Source: UBA5614 sp963667535
GTDB taxonomy: Bacteria > Cloacimonadota > Cloacimonadia > Cloacimonadales > Cloacimonadaceae
Direction of reading: 5' to 3'
Length of the DNA: 64,000 nt
Assembly: GCA_963667535.2 (NCBI GenBank)
Contig: CAXXDU010000002.1
Span: 1-64,000, forward strand
Shown one piece after another: positions 25,432 through 33,051 of the stretch; within the stretch, counting starts at the first letter, position 1, and each line of letters opens with the position of its first letter. The notes under the pieces were generated by a model that saw only the letters and a program-made list of their open reading frames with translations, did no database searches and was not told where the DNA came from. Made by a program: the position numbers and the translations under genes.

Positions 25432-26454
25432 CTATTGTTTATACCTGTAAAATACATCAGGTATATCGTATGCCTCAAATGGCTTCAGAACGCTAATTTT
25501 CCAGTCTTTACCCAGTATACAAAGGTTTTGTCCACCTTCGTTATTCTCAATTGCCTGTGAAAATATCAATCTGCTGTCATCAGTCCAGACAAAGCAATCG
25601 TCATCATTGATACCTGCCGGAGAAGTAAGAAACTGTTGATGAATACCGTCTATTGAAACAGCGCAGGTATAGGCATAATCTCCACCCGGATCACTGTAGT
25701 AGTAATAATAGCAGTAAACAATAACACTGTCATTGGGAGAAACCATAAAGTCAACAGGTTTTTCATGCAGATTTATATTGTCCTGGGGAGCTCCGTATTT
25801 TGTCAATCTGGTAAATTCGCCATTCTTCTGCTGAGATTTATTTACAAAGAGCTCATAATGCTTGGATGCATATTCTTCAATAATCTGGTTTTTAATGAAA
25901 TAACCTTCTGTAACAACCGGTTTCAGCTTTTTTATCTGTAAAAGCTCAGGTTCTTTTTTATTGTTTTTAGGAAGACTGATGAATTGCTTGGTAACGATGT
26001 TATAGTAAGAATTGATTGTACTATCATAAAAAGCTTGTTCACGTTCTTCATCATAACCATGATTTTTGCCGATTACATAAACGTTGTTATCCGCTCCCAG
26101 TGCAATTTCTACATCGATAACGGTATTGCCATCAATTATGGTGGACATCAGCCTTGTCTCTTCCAAAGAAGGCAGTGATATCTGAAAAAGCTCAAATTCG
26201 TCCCGATAGCTATCATAATCTTTATTATAAAAAGTCCGGTACAAAACCTTGCCGTCCTTACTCCAAATCACATTGTTAACTTCATTGGCAGTTGTTATCT
26301 GGATTTCGTTGCCCGTGTTTACGTCCATCAGAAACAGACCTGCGTCACAGTTATAGGCAATCACATCGCGGCTTTTCAGAATATCTTCCGCGCTGGCGCT
26401 CCATAATGCTGCCAGAGATATGGTCAATAGCATCAAAACTATTACTCGTTTCAT
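25432..26454 (-). CDS. Secreted beta-propeller-like protein (TolB/DPP4-N style)
   Basis: The 340 residues start with a clear signal peptide (MKRVIVLMLLTISLAALWSA). The mature part alternates strands in the manner of a six- or seven-bladed propeller, with blades such as LFLMDVNTGNEIQITTANE followed by VIWSKDGKVLYRT, and later FVWTDDSRLIFSQ. These resemble the WD40-like PD40 blades of TolB and peptidase propellers, but no peptidase domain follows. AGGAG lies before the ATG. It is first in an apparent operon with the transglutaminase-like gene. Function unknown; binding of a partner or ligand is typical of the fold. Confidence 0.65.
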   Translation of the reverse strand: MKRVIVLMLLTISLAALWSASAEDILKSRDVIAYNCDAGLFLMDVNTGNEIQITTANEVNNVIWSKDGKVLYRTFYNKDYDSYRDEFELFQISLPSLEETRLMSTIIDGNTVIDVEIALGADNNVYVIGKNHGYDEEREQAFYDSTINSYYNIVTKQFISLPKNNKKEPELLQIKKLKPVVTEGYFIKNQIIEEYASKHYELFVNKSQQKNGEFTRLTKYGAPQDNINLHEKPVDFMVSPNDSVIVYCYYYYYSDPGGDYAYTCAVSIDGIHQQFLTSPAGINDDDCFVWTDDSRLIFSQAIENNEGGQNLCILGKDWKISVLKPFEAYDIPDVFYRYKQ

Positions 26455-26760
26455 TCATCACTCCTAAACAAACAACAAGATTAACCATTTATCATCTGTC
26501 AATTCCTTTAAACCAGCTGATGTTTCCGGGAGCTCCAATTTCCGACATAAGGCAAAAGTTTATATATAGCTTCAAGGGTCGAATGTCTATGTAAAGCAGG
26601 AGGTTTTGTTCTGACTACTGTTACTTGTGTTCCATCAAAAACAGGCATCATATAAACTATTCTTTGGTTAATCATTAAAAACATGAATTTGAAAGCAAAT
26701 AAAAAGGTTGACGTCAATTTGAACTGTGAAATTTGATGCTATCTATAAGAAAATGCGAAT
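26455..26760. other. Intergenic region between divergent genes
   Basis: Holds the divergent promoters of the propeller gene and cmk. A 69-codon minus-strand frame here has no family likeness and no ribosome binding site, so I do not call it. Nothing else is evident. Confidence 0.5.
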
Positions 26761-27444
26761 ATGAAGAGAATAATAATTGCAATAGATGGTCCCGCAGCTT
26801 CGGGTAAAAGCACTACAGCACAACTATTGGCAAAAAAAATGGGCTATGTTTACCTTGATACGGGAGCTATGTACAGAGCTTGCGCTCTGGCAGCTATAAA
26901 TGCCGGCATCGGATTTGATGATACCGCCGGGATTGACAGGATGTTGCAGAATATCGATATCCGGATTGAATACGGTCCGGAAGGCAACCATGTTCTTTTA
27001 GACAATATAGATGTGACGAAACGTATCAGGGAAGAGGATATGTCCAGATTAGCTTCGGATATTTCCACCCTGAAAGCAGTTCGGGATAAGATGGTGGCTT
27101 TACAACGCAGGATGGGTGAGAAAGGTGGTGTTGTCATGGACGGCAGGGATATCGGGACAGTTGTTTTTCCCAAGGCAGACCTGAAGTTCTTTATGATTGC
27201 TACTGCTGAAGAAAGAGCCCGCAGACGGTGTGAAGAGCTGAAAGCGAAAGGCAGGAATGTTGATTTTGCGATTGTGCTAAGAGAGATGATAGAGCGGGAC
27301 AAGCAGGACAGCACCAGGGCATTAGCACCTTTGAAACCGGCTGATGATGCAATAGAGATTGATACAACCAGTCTTAGCATTGAACAGCAGGTGGAAAAGC
27401 TCTATGCTTGCATTTCCGCTAAACTGAGCCATAAGGAAGCCTGA
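26761..27444 (+). CDS. cmk: Cytidylate kinase
   Basis: 227 residues with the (d)CMP kinase pattern: P-loop IAIDGPAASGKSTTA, YLDTGAMYRA, the nucleotide-binding RDIGTVVFPKADLKFF, and DKQDSTRALAPLKPADDA near the end. It phosphorylates CMP and dCMP with ATP in pyrimidine nucleotide supply. The full length is typical of the bacterial short form. The next gene, ispH, starts two bases after its stop, and rpsA follows; the cmk-ispH-rpsA order is a recurrent bacterial arrangement. Confidence 0.97.
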   Translation: MKRIIIAIDGPAASGKSTTAQLLAKKMGYVYLDTGAMYRACALAAINAGIGFDDTAGIDRMLQNIDIRIEYGPEGNHVLLDNIDVTKRIREEDMSRLASDISTLKAVRDKMVALQRRMGEKGGVVMDGRDIGTVVFPKADLKFFMIATAEERARRRCEELKAKGRNVDFAIVLREMIERDKQDSTRALAPLKPADDAIEIDTTSLSIEQQVEKLYACISAKLSHKEA

Positions 27445-27445
27445 T

Positions 27446-28333
27446 TTGGAAATATTACTGGCTCAACATTCCGGGTTTTGTTTTGGAGTAAAACGCGCCA
27501 TCCAAATGGCAGAGGATGCTTCTCATCAAAATCAGCCGATTTATACCTTTGGTCCTTTGATTCACAATCCACAGATGGTCTCGGATTTGAAGAAACAAGG
27601 TATACTCGTGGCAGAACAGCCGGAAAGTCTGCATGATGCAATTGTGATAATCAGATCGCACGGTATTTCCAAACATGAAAGAGAAATACTTGCCGGAAAC
27701 GGTAACACGATAATAGATGCCACCTGCCCTTATGTGAGTAAAGCGCAAGACTTTGTAAAGCTGCTTTGCAACGAAGGATATTCACTTATAATTATGGGAG
27801 ATCAAGCCCATCCGGAAGTCACTGCAATGCTTTCCTACTGTGATGATGAAACTATAGTGGTTGGCAGCGCTGATGAACTTCCTGAGAAAACCTGGCAAAA
27901 GCTGGGGGTGATATCTCAGACAACGAAAAATATGGCTGCACTCCAGATTATAGTGCAGAAACTGGTGCCTAATGTCAAAGAACTGCGGTTATTTAATACA
28001 ATCTGCTCAGCTACAACGCTGAGACAGGAAGCTACAACCGCATTGGCAAAGAAGAGTGACCTGATGATTATCATCGGGGGTCACAATAGTTCAAATACAC
28101 GCATGCTGGCTACTCTGTGCGCCGGCATTACTGGAACGGTACATGTTGAAACTGCTGCCGAAATTGGCTTAGAGCAGGTAAGTGGCAAACAAAGAATCGG
28201 TCTCACAGCCGGAGCTTCCACGCCTGACTATTTAATTGTCGATGTATATAATCGAATAAATGTACTCACGGGGGATCGGACTACCGTGACAAGTGTCGAA
28301 GATATTCCCGTCAATAAGGAGGAATCATGTTAA
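27446..28333 (+). CDS. ispH: 4-hydroxy-3-methylbut-2-enyl diphosphate reductase (IspH/LytB)
   Basis: The 295 residues include the three Cys that bind the Fe-S cluster, in GFCFGVKRA, DATCPYVSKAQ and NTICSATTLRQ, plus the substrate-binding GGHNSSNT and TAGASTP. It makes IPP and DMAPP in the last step of the MEP isoprenoid pathway. It starts at TTG, with AAGGAAG upstream, directly after cmk, and its end overlaps the rpsA start by seven bases. In several clostridia IspH and S1 are fused; here they are two overlapping genes. Confidence 0.97.
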   Translation: MEILLAQHSGFCFGVKRAIQMAEDASHQNQPIYTFGPLIHNPQMVSDLKKQGILVAEQPESLHDAIVIIRSHGISKHEREILAGNGNTIIDATCPYVSKAQDFVKLLCNEGYSLIIMGDQAHPEVTAMLSYCDDETIVVGSADELPEKTWQKLGVISQTTKNMAALQIIVQKLVPNVKELRLFNTICSATTLRQEATTALAKKSDLMIIIGGHNSSNTRMLATLCAGITGTVHVETAAEIGLEQVSGKQRIGLTAGASTPDYLIVDVYNRINVLTGDRTTVTSVEDIPVNKEESC

Positions 28334-30882
28334 CACATGACCAAAACATGGAACAAGACGAAGTCAAAAACGAAATGACAGATGATGTATCTGCTGTCGA
28401 CGAAAAACAAGTAACAGAAGAGTCCAATGAAGTCCAGGAAACTGTGGAACAAGAGGAAGTAATCGCTGAAGAAACTCCTGCTCCCGAAGCAAACGCAGAC
28501 GAACCTGCACAAACAGACGAACCGGTAGAAGAACCCGCTCCAGTAGTTGAAGAACCTTTTCAGGAAGTTGTTGTCGAACAGGAAGAGGAAGTCATTCCAG
28601 AACCCGTTCAGACACCGGAACCTGTTGTAGAGCCTGAAGAAGTTGTAGCTACAGTTGCTGAACCGGTTGTAGAAGAAAAGCAAAAACCCAAAGCCAAAAC
28701 TCCCAAGCCAAAAGCTGAAGTAGCCAGTGAAGACCAGAATGAAATGATGCAACTCCTGGAAGAATCAGATTCTAACCTTAAAAAAGGGCAGATTGTTGAT
28801 GGTTTGGTTGTCGGGGTAAACGACAAAGAAGTTATGGTAGATATCGGCTACAAGTCTGAAGGTGTAATTTCTATATCTGAATTTGCCTATTCCGGAATTC
28901 CAGAACGAAACGCAAAGATTAAAGTTCACATCAGCGAAATGGAGGACGGTGAAGGAAAACTACGCCTGTCTAAAAAGCGTGCAGATTTTATCCTTAATAT
29001 TCAAATCATTAAAGAGACATTCGAAAAAGAAACCACAGTTCAGGGCTTTATCCGCCGTAGAGTTAAGGGTGGTATGATTGTTGATGTACTCGGCATAGAA
29101 GCGTTCTTGCCCGGTTCGCAGATGTCTCTCAAACCGATTCCCAATCTTGACCAGTTTATCGGCAAAGAAATGACTTTTAAAATAGTCAGTCTTGATGAAG
29201 AAAGACGCAATATCATTCTTTCCAGAAAGAAAGTGCTCGAAGAAGAAATGTCCAGCAAACGGCATGAACTTCTTACTCATATTGAAATCGGTGCTGAACT
29301 GGATGGCGAAGTCAAGAATATCACCCAATATGGTGCGTTCATTGACTTAGGTGGTATTGATGGACTGCTTCATCTTTCTGATATGTCCTGGGGTAAGATC
29401 AATCACCCGGCAGAAATGCTCAATATCGGTGATAAACTCAAAGTTAAAGTCATCCATTATGATGCAGATAACGGTAAGATATCCCTTGGTTTGAAACAAC
29501 TCGTTCCTCATCCATGGGAACACATAGAAATCAAATATCCTGAAGGTACAAGAGTTACAGGCAAAGTCGTAAGCGTAAAATCTTATGGTGCCTTTGTGGA
29601 AATCGAACCAGGTGTGGAAGGTCTTGTCCATATTTCTGAAATGTCCTGGACCAAGAAAATCACAGATGCTCGCCGTGTCCTCAAAACCAATGACACAGTG
29701 AATGCCATCGTGCTTGAACTGGACAAGGAAAACAAGCGCATTTCTCTCGGTATGAAGCAGATGGAAGCCAATCCATGGCTCACAATTGAAGACAGATATC
29801 CTCTGGGAACAGTGCTTCAACGTAAGGTGAAGAGCCTGACTACGTTTGGTGCCTTTGTCGAAATCGAAGAAGGTATTGACGGTCTGATTCACATTTCAGA
29901 TATCAGTTGGACTAAGCGAATCTATCATCCCAAAGAGATATTCAGAAAGGGTCAGGATGTGGAAGCTATTGTTCTTTCCATAGACCGCGCCCTGCATCGG
30001 ATTGCTCTTGGTATAAAACAACTGAAAAGCGACCCATGGGAAACCTTGCCAACTACACTTCCGGTTAACTCCGAAGTCAAAGGCAAAGTCAGTAAACTCA
30101 TTCCCAAGGGACTTTTGGTTGATGTATTATTGGGTGACGATATTGTTGAGGGCTTTGTGCCGATTTCTCATCTGGCTATTCCCAAGCTGGAGCATTCTGA
30201 AGATGCATTCCATATTGGAGAAGAACTGCCACTTAAGGTCATCGAGCTTGATACTGACAACCGTCGTTTAATCATGTCTGTTAAAGCTTTCTTCTTCTCA
30301 CGTGATGCCAAATTGCAGGATGAATACATCGTACTGCACGAACAGTATATTCGTGACAGAATTTCCCGCATGCAAAAGAAAAAAGCGGAAAAAGATGCCA
30401 AGCAACGTGAAAAAGGAACCAGCGACAATGCTAATGCAGTCCTAGGCGCTCACGAACAGGAACATGACGAATTTGAAGATGAGATGGATGAAGAATCAGT
30501 TCCTGAAATGGAAACTCTCGTGGACAAACCTGTAGAAGAGCCGACAGCAACAGATATGCCTGCTGAAGAGCAAACACCAGTTGTAGAACCGGAAGTTGAA
30601 GATTCTCCCGTTTTGGTTGACGAAGTCAAACCTGAACCCGAATCTGATGAACCTGTAGAAGAACAGGAAGAAACACTTCCCATAGTTGAACACGCTGTTG
30701 AGCACACTGATGAGCCTACTGAAGAAGTGGTAGCTGAAAAGAAAACCGCTCCCAAGAAAGCTAAATCAACTGAACCCAAAGCCGAAAAAGTAAAGAAGCC
30801 TGCTGCAGAGAAGAAACCCGTAAAAGAAAAGAAGCCTGCTGCAGAGAAAAAGACAGCTAAAACAGAGACAATCACAGAATAA
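28327..30882 (+). CDS. rpsA: 30S ribosomal protein S1 with acidic N- and Lys-rich C-terminal extensions
   Basis: 851 residues, far longer than the usual ~550. Six S1 (OB-fold) repeats can be counted between about residues 155 and 660; the strongest are 3 to 5, with YGAFIDLGGIDGLLHLSDMS and YGAFVEIEPGVEGLVHISEM type cores. Before them lie about 145 residues of Glu/Pro/Val-rich acidic sequence. After them come about 110 acidic residues and a basic tail with repeats of the type KKPAAEKK. S1 recruits mRNA to the 30S subunit. AGGAGG five bases before the ATG fixes the start inside the end of ispH. An intrinsic terminator lies 41 bases after the stop. Confidence 0.95.
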   Translation: MLTHDQNMEQDEVKNEMTDDVSAVDEKQVTEESNEVQETVEQEEVIAEETPAPEANADEPAQTDEPVEEPAPVVEEPFQEVVVEQEEEVIPEPVQTPEPVVEPEEVVATVAEPVVEEKQKPKAKTPKPKAEVASEDQNEMMQLLEESDSNLKKGQIVDGLVVGVNDKEVMVDIGYKSEGVISISEFAYSGIPERNAKIKVHISEMEDGEGKLRLSKKRADFILNIQIIKETFEKETTVQGFIRRRVKGGMIVDVLGIEAFLPGSQMSLKPIPNLDQFIGKEMTFKIVSLDEERRNIILSRKKVLEEEMSSKRHELLTHIEIGAELDGEVKNITQYGAFIDLGGIDGLLHLSDMSWGKINHPAEMLNIGDKLKVKVIHYDADNGKISLGLKQLVPHPWEHIEIKYPEGTRVTGKVVSVKSYGAFVEIEPGVEGLVHISEMSWTKKITDARRVLKTNDTVNAIVLELDKENKRISLGMKQMEANPWLTIEDRYPLGTVLQRKVKSLTTFGAFVEIEEGIDGLIHISDISWTKRIYHPKEIFRKGQDVEAIVLSIDRALHRIALGIKQLKSDPWETLPTTLPVNSEVKGKVSKLIPKGLLVDVLLGDDIVEGFVPISHLAIPKLEHSEDAFHIGEELPLKVIELDTDNRRLIMSVKAFFFSRDAKLQDEYIVLHEQYIRDRISRMQKKKAEKDAKQREKGTSDNANAVLGAHEQEHDEFEDEMDEESVPEMETLVDKPVEEPTATDMPAEEQTPVVEPEVEDSPVLVDEVKPEPESDEPVEEQEETLPIVEHAVEHTDEPTEEVVAEKKTAPKKAKSTEPKAEKVKKPAAEKKPVKEKKPAAEKKTAKTETITE

Positions 30883-30899
30883 ATTAAAATTCGACCTTG

Positions 30900-32270
30900 A
30901 TGAATAAAAACAATATGTCCGATATGACGGTTCGCAAGAACCGTCATTTTTTCTTTTTCTCAGATGTAGTAATCCCGATATTGTTATTTGTTTTAAGTGC
31001 CTTCATTTTCCGCAATACAAAGCTAGACATGACAATTCAATCAATGTTTTACAGCCCTCCATCCGGATGGTTTCTAAACGATAATCCACTAGTTCAGGCT
31101 ATTTACCATTTTGGTAATATACCTGCACTTTTGTTATCCTTAGCCGGTTTGGTACTCTTTGGACTTAGCTTTCAGACAATGAAGTGGGTAAAGTGGAGAA
31201 AGGTCGGACTTTTCCTTGTTCTTGCCATGCTACTCGGTCCCGGGTTAATTATTAATGTGGTGCTCAAAGATAATTGGGGTAGACCCAGACCACGTAATAT
31301 AACGGAGTTTGGAGGAAAGTATGCCTTTGAAAAGGTTCTTTCCATTGATAAGACCAGTCCCGGTCTATCTTTTCCCTGCGGACACGCTTCTATGGGCTTC
31401 TTTTTATTTGTTCCCTGGTTTGTTCTCCGTAAGAAACACAAAGGACTGGCAGCTCTAAGCTTAACCGTCGGAATATCCTATGGACTGGCTATCGGGATAG
31501 TTCGAATTGCTCAGGGCGGGCATTATGCCAGTGATGTAATTATATCAGGGATTCTGACATATCTGATTGGTACAGGAATATTCTATGCTCTGAGATTAAA
31601 CCGGGCAGTCTGGTATTATCCCAAGCATGAAAATATTAACAGCAAGCAGCGAGTAATGGTCACAGTAACTGTTTCTATCCTGTTTTTCTTTCTGATAATA
31701 GGTGTGGTGCTGGCAACTCCTTACTCTCAAAAAAAGTCATACACATCAGCACTAAGCTCACAACAACCTCAAAAAGTCACTGATTTAACACTTAAACTTT
31801 ATTCTGCTGAACTGAAGCTGATACCTTCGGATTCTCTGAAAGTATCCTATAATACTCAGGGATTTGGCTTTCCACGCAGCAGTCTGATTACACGTTTTAC
31901 TGAGCAAATAGTTACTGATACTTTGCAAATAGGTTTTACTCAGACTAAAAAAGGATTCTTTACCGAACTGGACAACGAACTTAACGCATTTTTTAACTAT
32001 CATGGCAGTAACAAGATAAATGTGACGTTAAACAAAGGAACCGCTACGATTGTTTTACCCGATAGTCTGGATAGCCTTATTTTGAACCTCGAGATAAATG
32101 AGGGGAAACTTGATTTAGATTTACCATCAGGTTTCAAGCCCAGAATCAAGCTATTAGGTGGCTTTAAGCTTACGGATAAAACCGGTTTCAATTCAGGAGA
32201 CAATATCTATGTGAATCAGAACTTTAAGGTAAATATCATTGTCAGAGAAGGCGAAGTTATCCTCCACTAA
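30900..32270 (+). CDS. PAP2-family membrane phosphatase with beta-rich C-terminal domain
   Basis: About 456 residues. The PAP2 acid-phosphatase motifs KDNWGRPRP (about 120), FPCGHASMG (about 160) and RIAQGGHYASDV (about 200) lie among six membrane segments; the active site faces the periplasm in this family. Substrates are lipid phosphates such as undecaprenyl-PP, phosphatidylglycerol-P or lipid A. Residues 290-456 form a beta-rich, non-membrane domain resembling DUF4097-type adhesin folds, which is uncommon with PAP2. The start is uncertain: ATGs at 30900, 30915 and 30924 are in frame, none with a good ribosome binding site, and the codons after 30924 are themselves the rpsA terminator hairpin. 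Confidence 0.8.
   Translation: MNKNNMSDMTVRKNRHFFFFSDVVIPILLFVLSAFIFRNTKLDMTIQSMFYSPPSGWFLNDNPLVQAIYHFGNIPALLLSLAGLVLFGLSFQTMKWVKWRKVGLFLVLAMLLGPGLIINVVLKDNWGRPRPRNITEFGGKYAFEKVLSIDKTSPGLSFPCGHASMGFFLFVPWFVLRKKHKGLAALSLTVGISYGLAIGIVRIAQGGHYASDVIISGILTYLIGTGIFYALRLNRAVWYYPKHENINSKQRVMVTVTVSILFFFLIIGVVLATPYSQKKSYTSALSSQQPQKVTDLTLKLYSAELKLIPSDSLKVSYNTQGFGFPRSSLITRFTEQIVTDTLQIGFTQTKKGFFTELDNELNAFFNYHGSNKINVTLNKGTATIVLPDSLDSLILNLEINEGKLDLDLPSGFKPRIKLLGGFKLTDKTGFNSGDNIYVNQNFKVNIIVREGEVILH
30924..30958 (+). terminator. Intrinsic terminator of rpsA, embedded in the start of the PAP2 frame
   Basis: Perfect 10-bp stem ATGACGGTTC/GAACCGTCAT with the stable GCAA tetraloop, then TTTTTTCTTTTTC. It lies 41 bases after the rpsA stop. 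The same bases encode MTVRKNRHFFFF in the PAP2 frame. Confidence 0.85.
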
Positions 32271-32342
32271 CCGATTTTTCTTTACATCAAATATATAGCT
32301 GTACAATGTGTACAAATATTAGCCTTATTAGAAGGAGTTAGA

Positions 32343-32942
32343 ATGAAAAAAGGAATTATAATACTGATAGTCGTTGTCGTACTGATATTTATGTTGGTAG
32401 GCTGGGTTGTAGGCAAATACAATATGATGCAGAAAGCCAATGTCGATGTACAAAATCAGTTTGCCCAGGTGCAGGCTGCCTATCAGAGAAGAGCCGACCT
32501 TGTTCCAAATCTGGTTAACACGGTAAAAGGTGCTGCCAATTTTGAGAAATCAACCTTAACGGCAGTAGTGGAAGCCCGTGCTAAAATGGGCGGATCAATT
32601 CAATTACCCAAAGAAGCAATCAATGACCCCAATGCTTTTGCAAATTTACAGAAGAATGCTGATGGATTAAGTTCTGCTTTGTCTCGTTTAATGGTTGTGG
32701 TAGAAAAATATCCCGATCTCAAAGCAAACCAGAATTTCTTAAACCTGCAGTCTCAGCTTGAAGGTACCGAAAACCGCATCAATCAGGAACGCCGCGTGTA
32801 TAATGATACAGCAGCCACATTCAACAAAATGGTGATTACCTTCCCCAATGTGTTCTTTGCCAGAATGTTCAATATCAAAGCAGCAGAACTGTTTAAAGCA
32901 ACTGACTCTGCTCAGAGTGCACCGACCGTAAACTTTAATTAA
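32343..32942 (+). CDS. LemA family protein
   Basis: The 199 residues show the LemA pattern: one N-terminal membrane anchor (residues 5-25), then VDVQNQFAQVQAAYQRRADL followed by VPNLVNTVKG, and further helices with EGTENRINQERRVYNDTAATFN. The helical domain is thought to face the periplasm. Function is not established; homologues occur with stress or protease genes. GAAGGAG precedes the ATG, and a clear terminator follows, so it is probably the end of this transcription unit. Confidence 0.93.
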   Translation: MKKGIIILIVVVVLIFMLVGWVVGKYNMMQKANVDVQNQFAQVQAAYQRRADLVPNLVNTVKGAANFEKSTLTAVVEARAKMGGSIQLPKEAINDPNAFANLQKNADGLSSALSRLMVVVEKYPDLKANQNFLNLQSQLEGTENRINQERRVYNDTAATFNKMVITFPNVFFARMFNIKAAELFKATDSAQSAPTVNFN

Positions 32943-32967
32943 TCAATCAACTATTTTAGACTATATA

Positions 32968-32998
32968 GCCCGGTACGTTATGGCCGGGCATTTTTTTT
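32968..32998 (+). terminator. Intrinsic terminator after lemA
   Basis: Stem GCCCGG/CCGGGC with a 10-base loop followed by A and eight Ts, 26 bases after the stop. Confidence 0.9.
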
Positions 32999-33051
32999 AC
33001 ACAGAAATCGTGTGTGATAACCCTTTATGATTGTATTTGTCTGGTCCGCGT

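Noticed and set aside
26508..26717. 69-codon minus-strand frame before cmk
   Set aside because: No Shine-Dalgarno, no recognisable domain, and located in a divergent promoter region.
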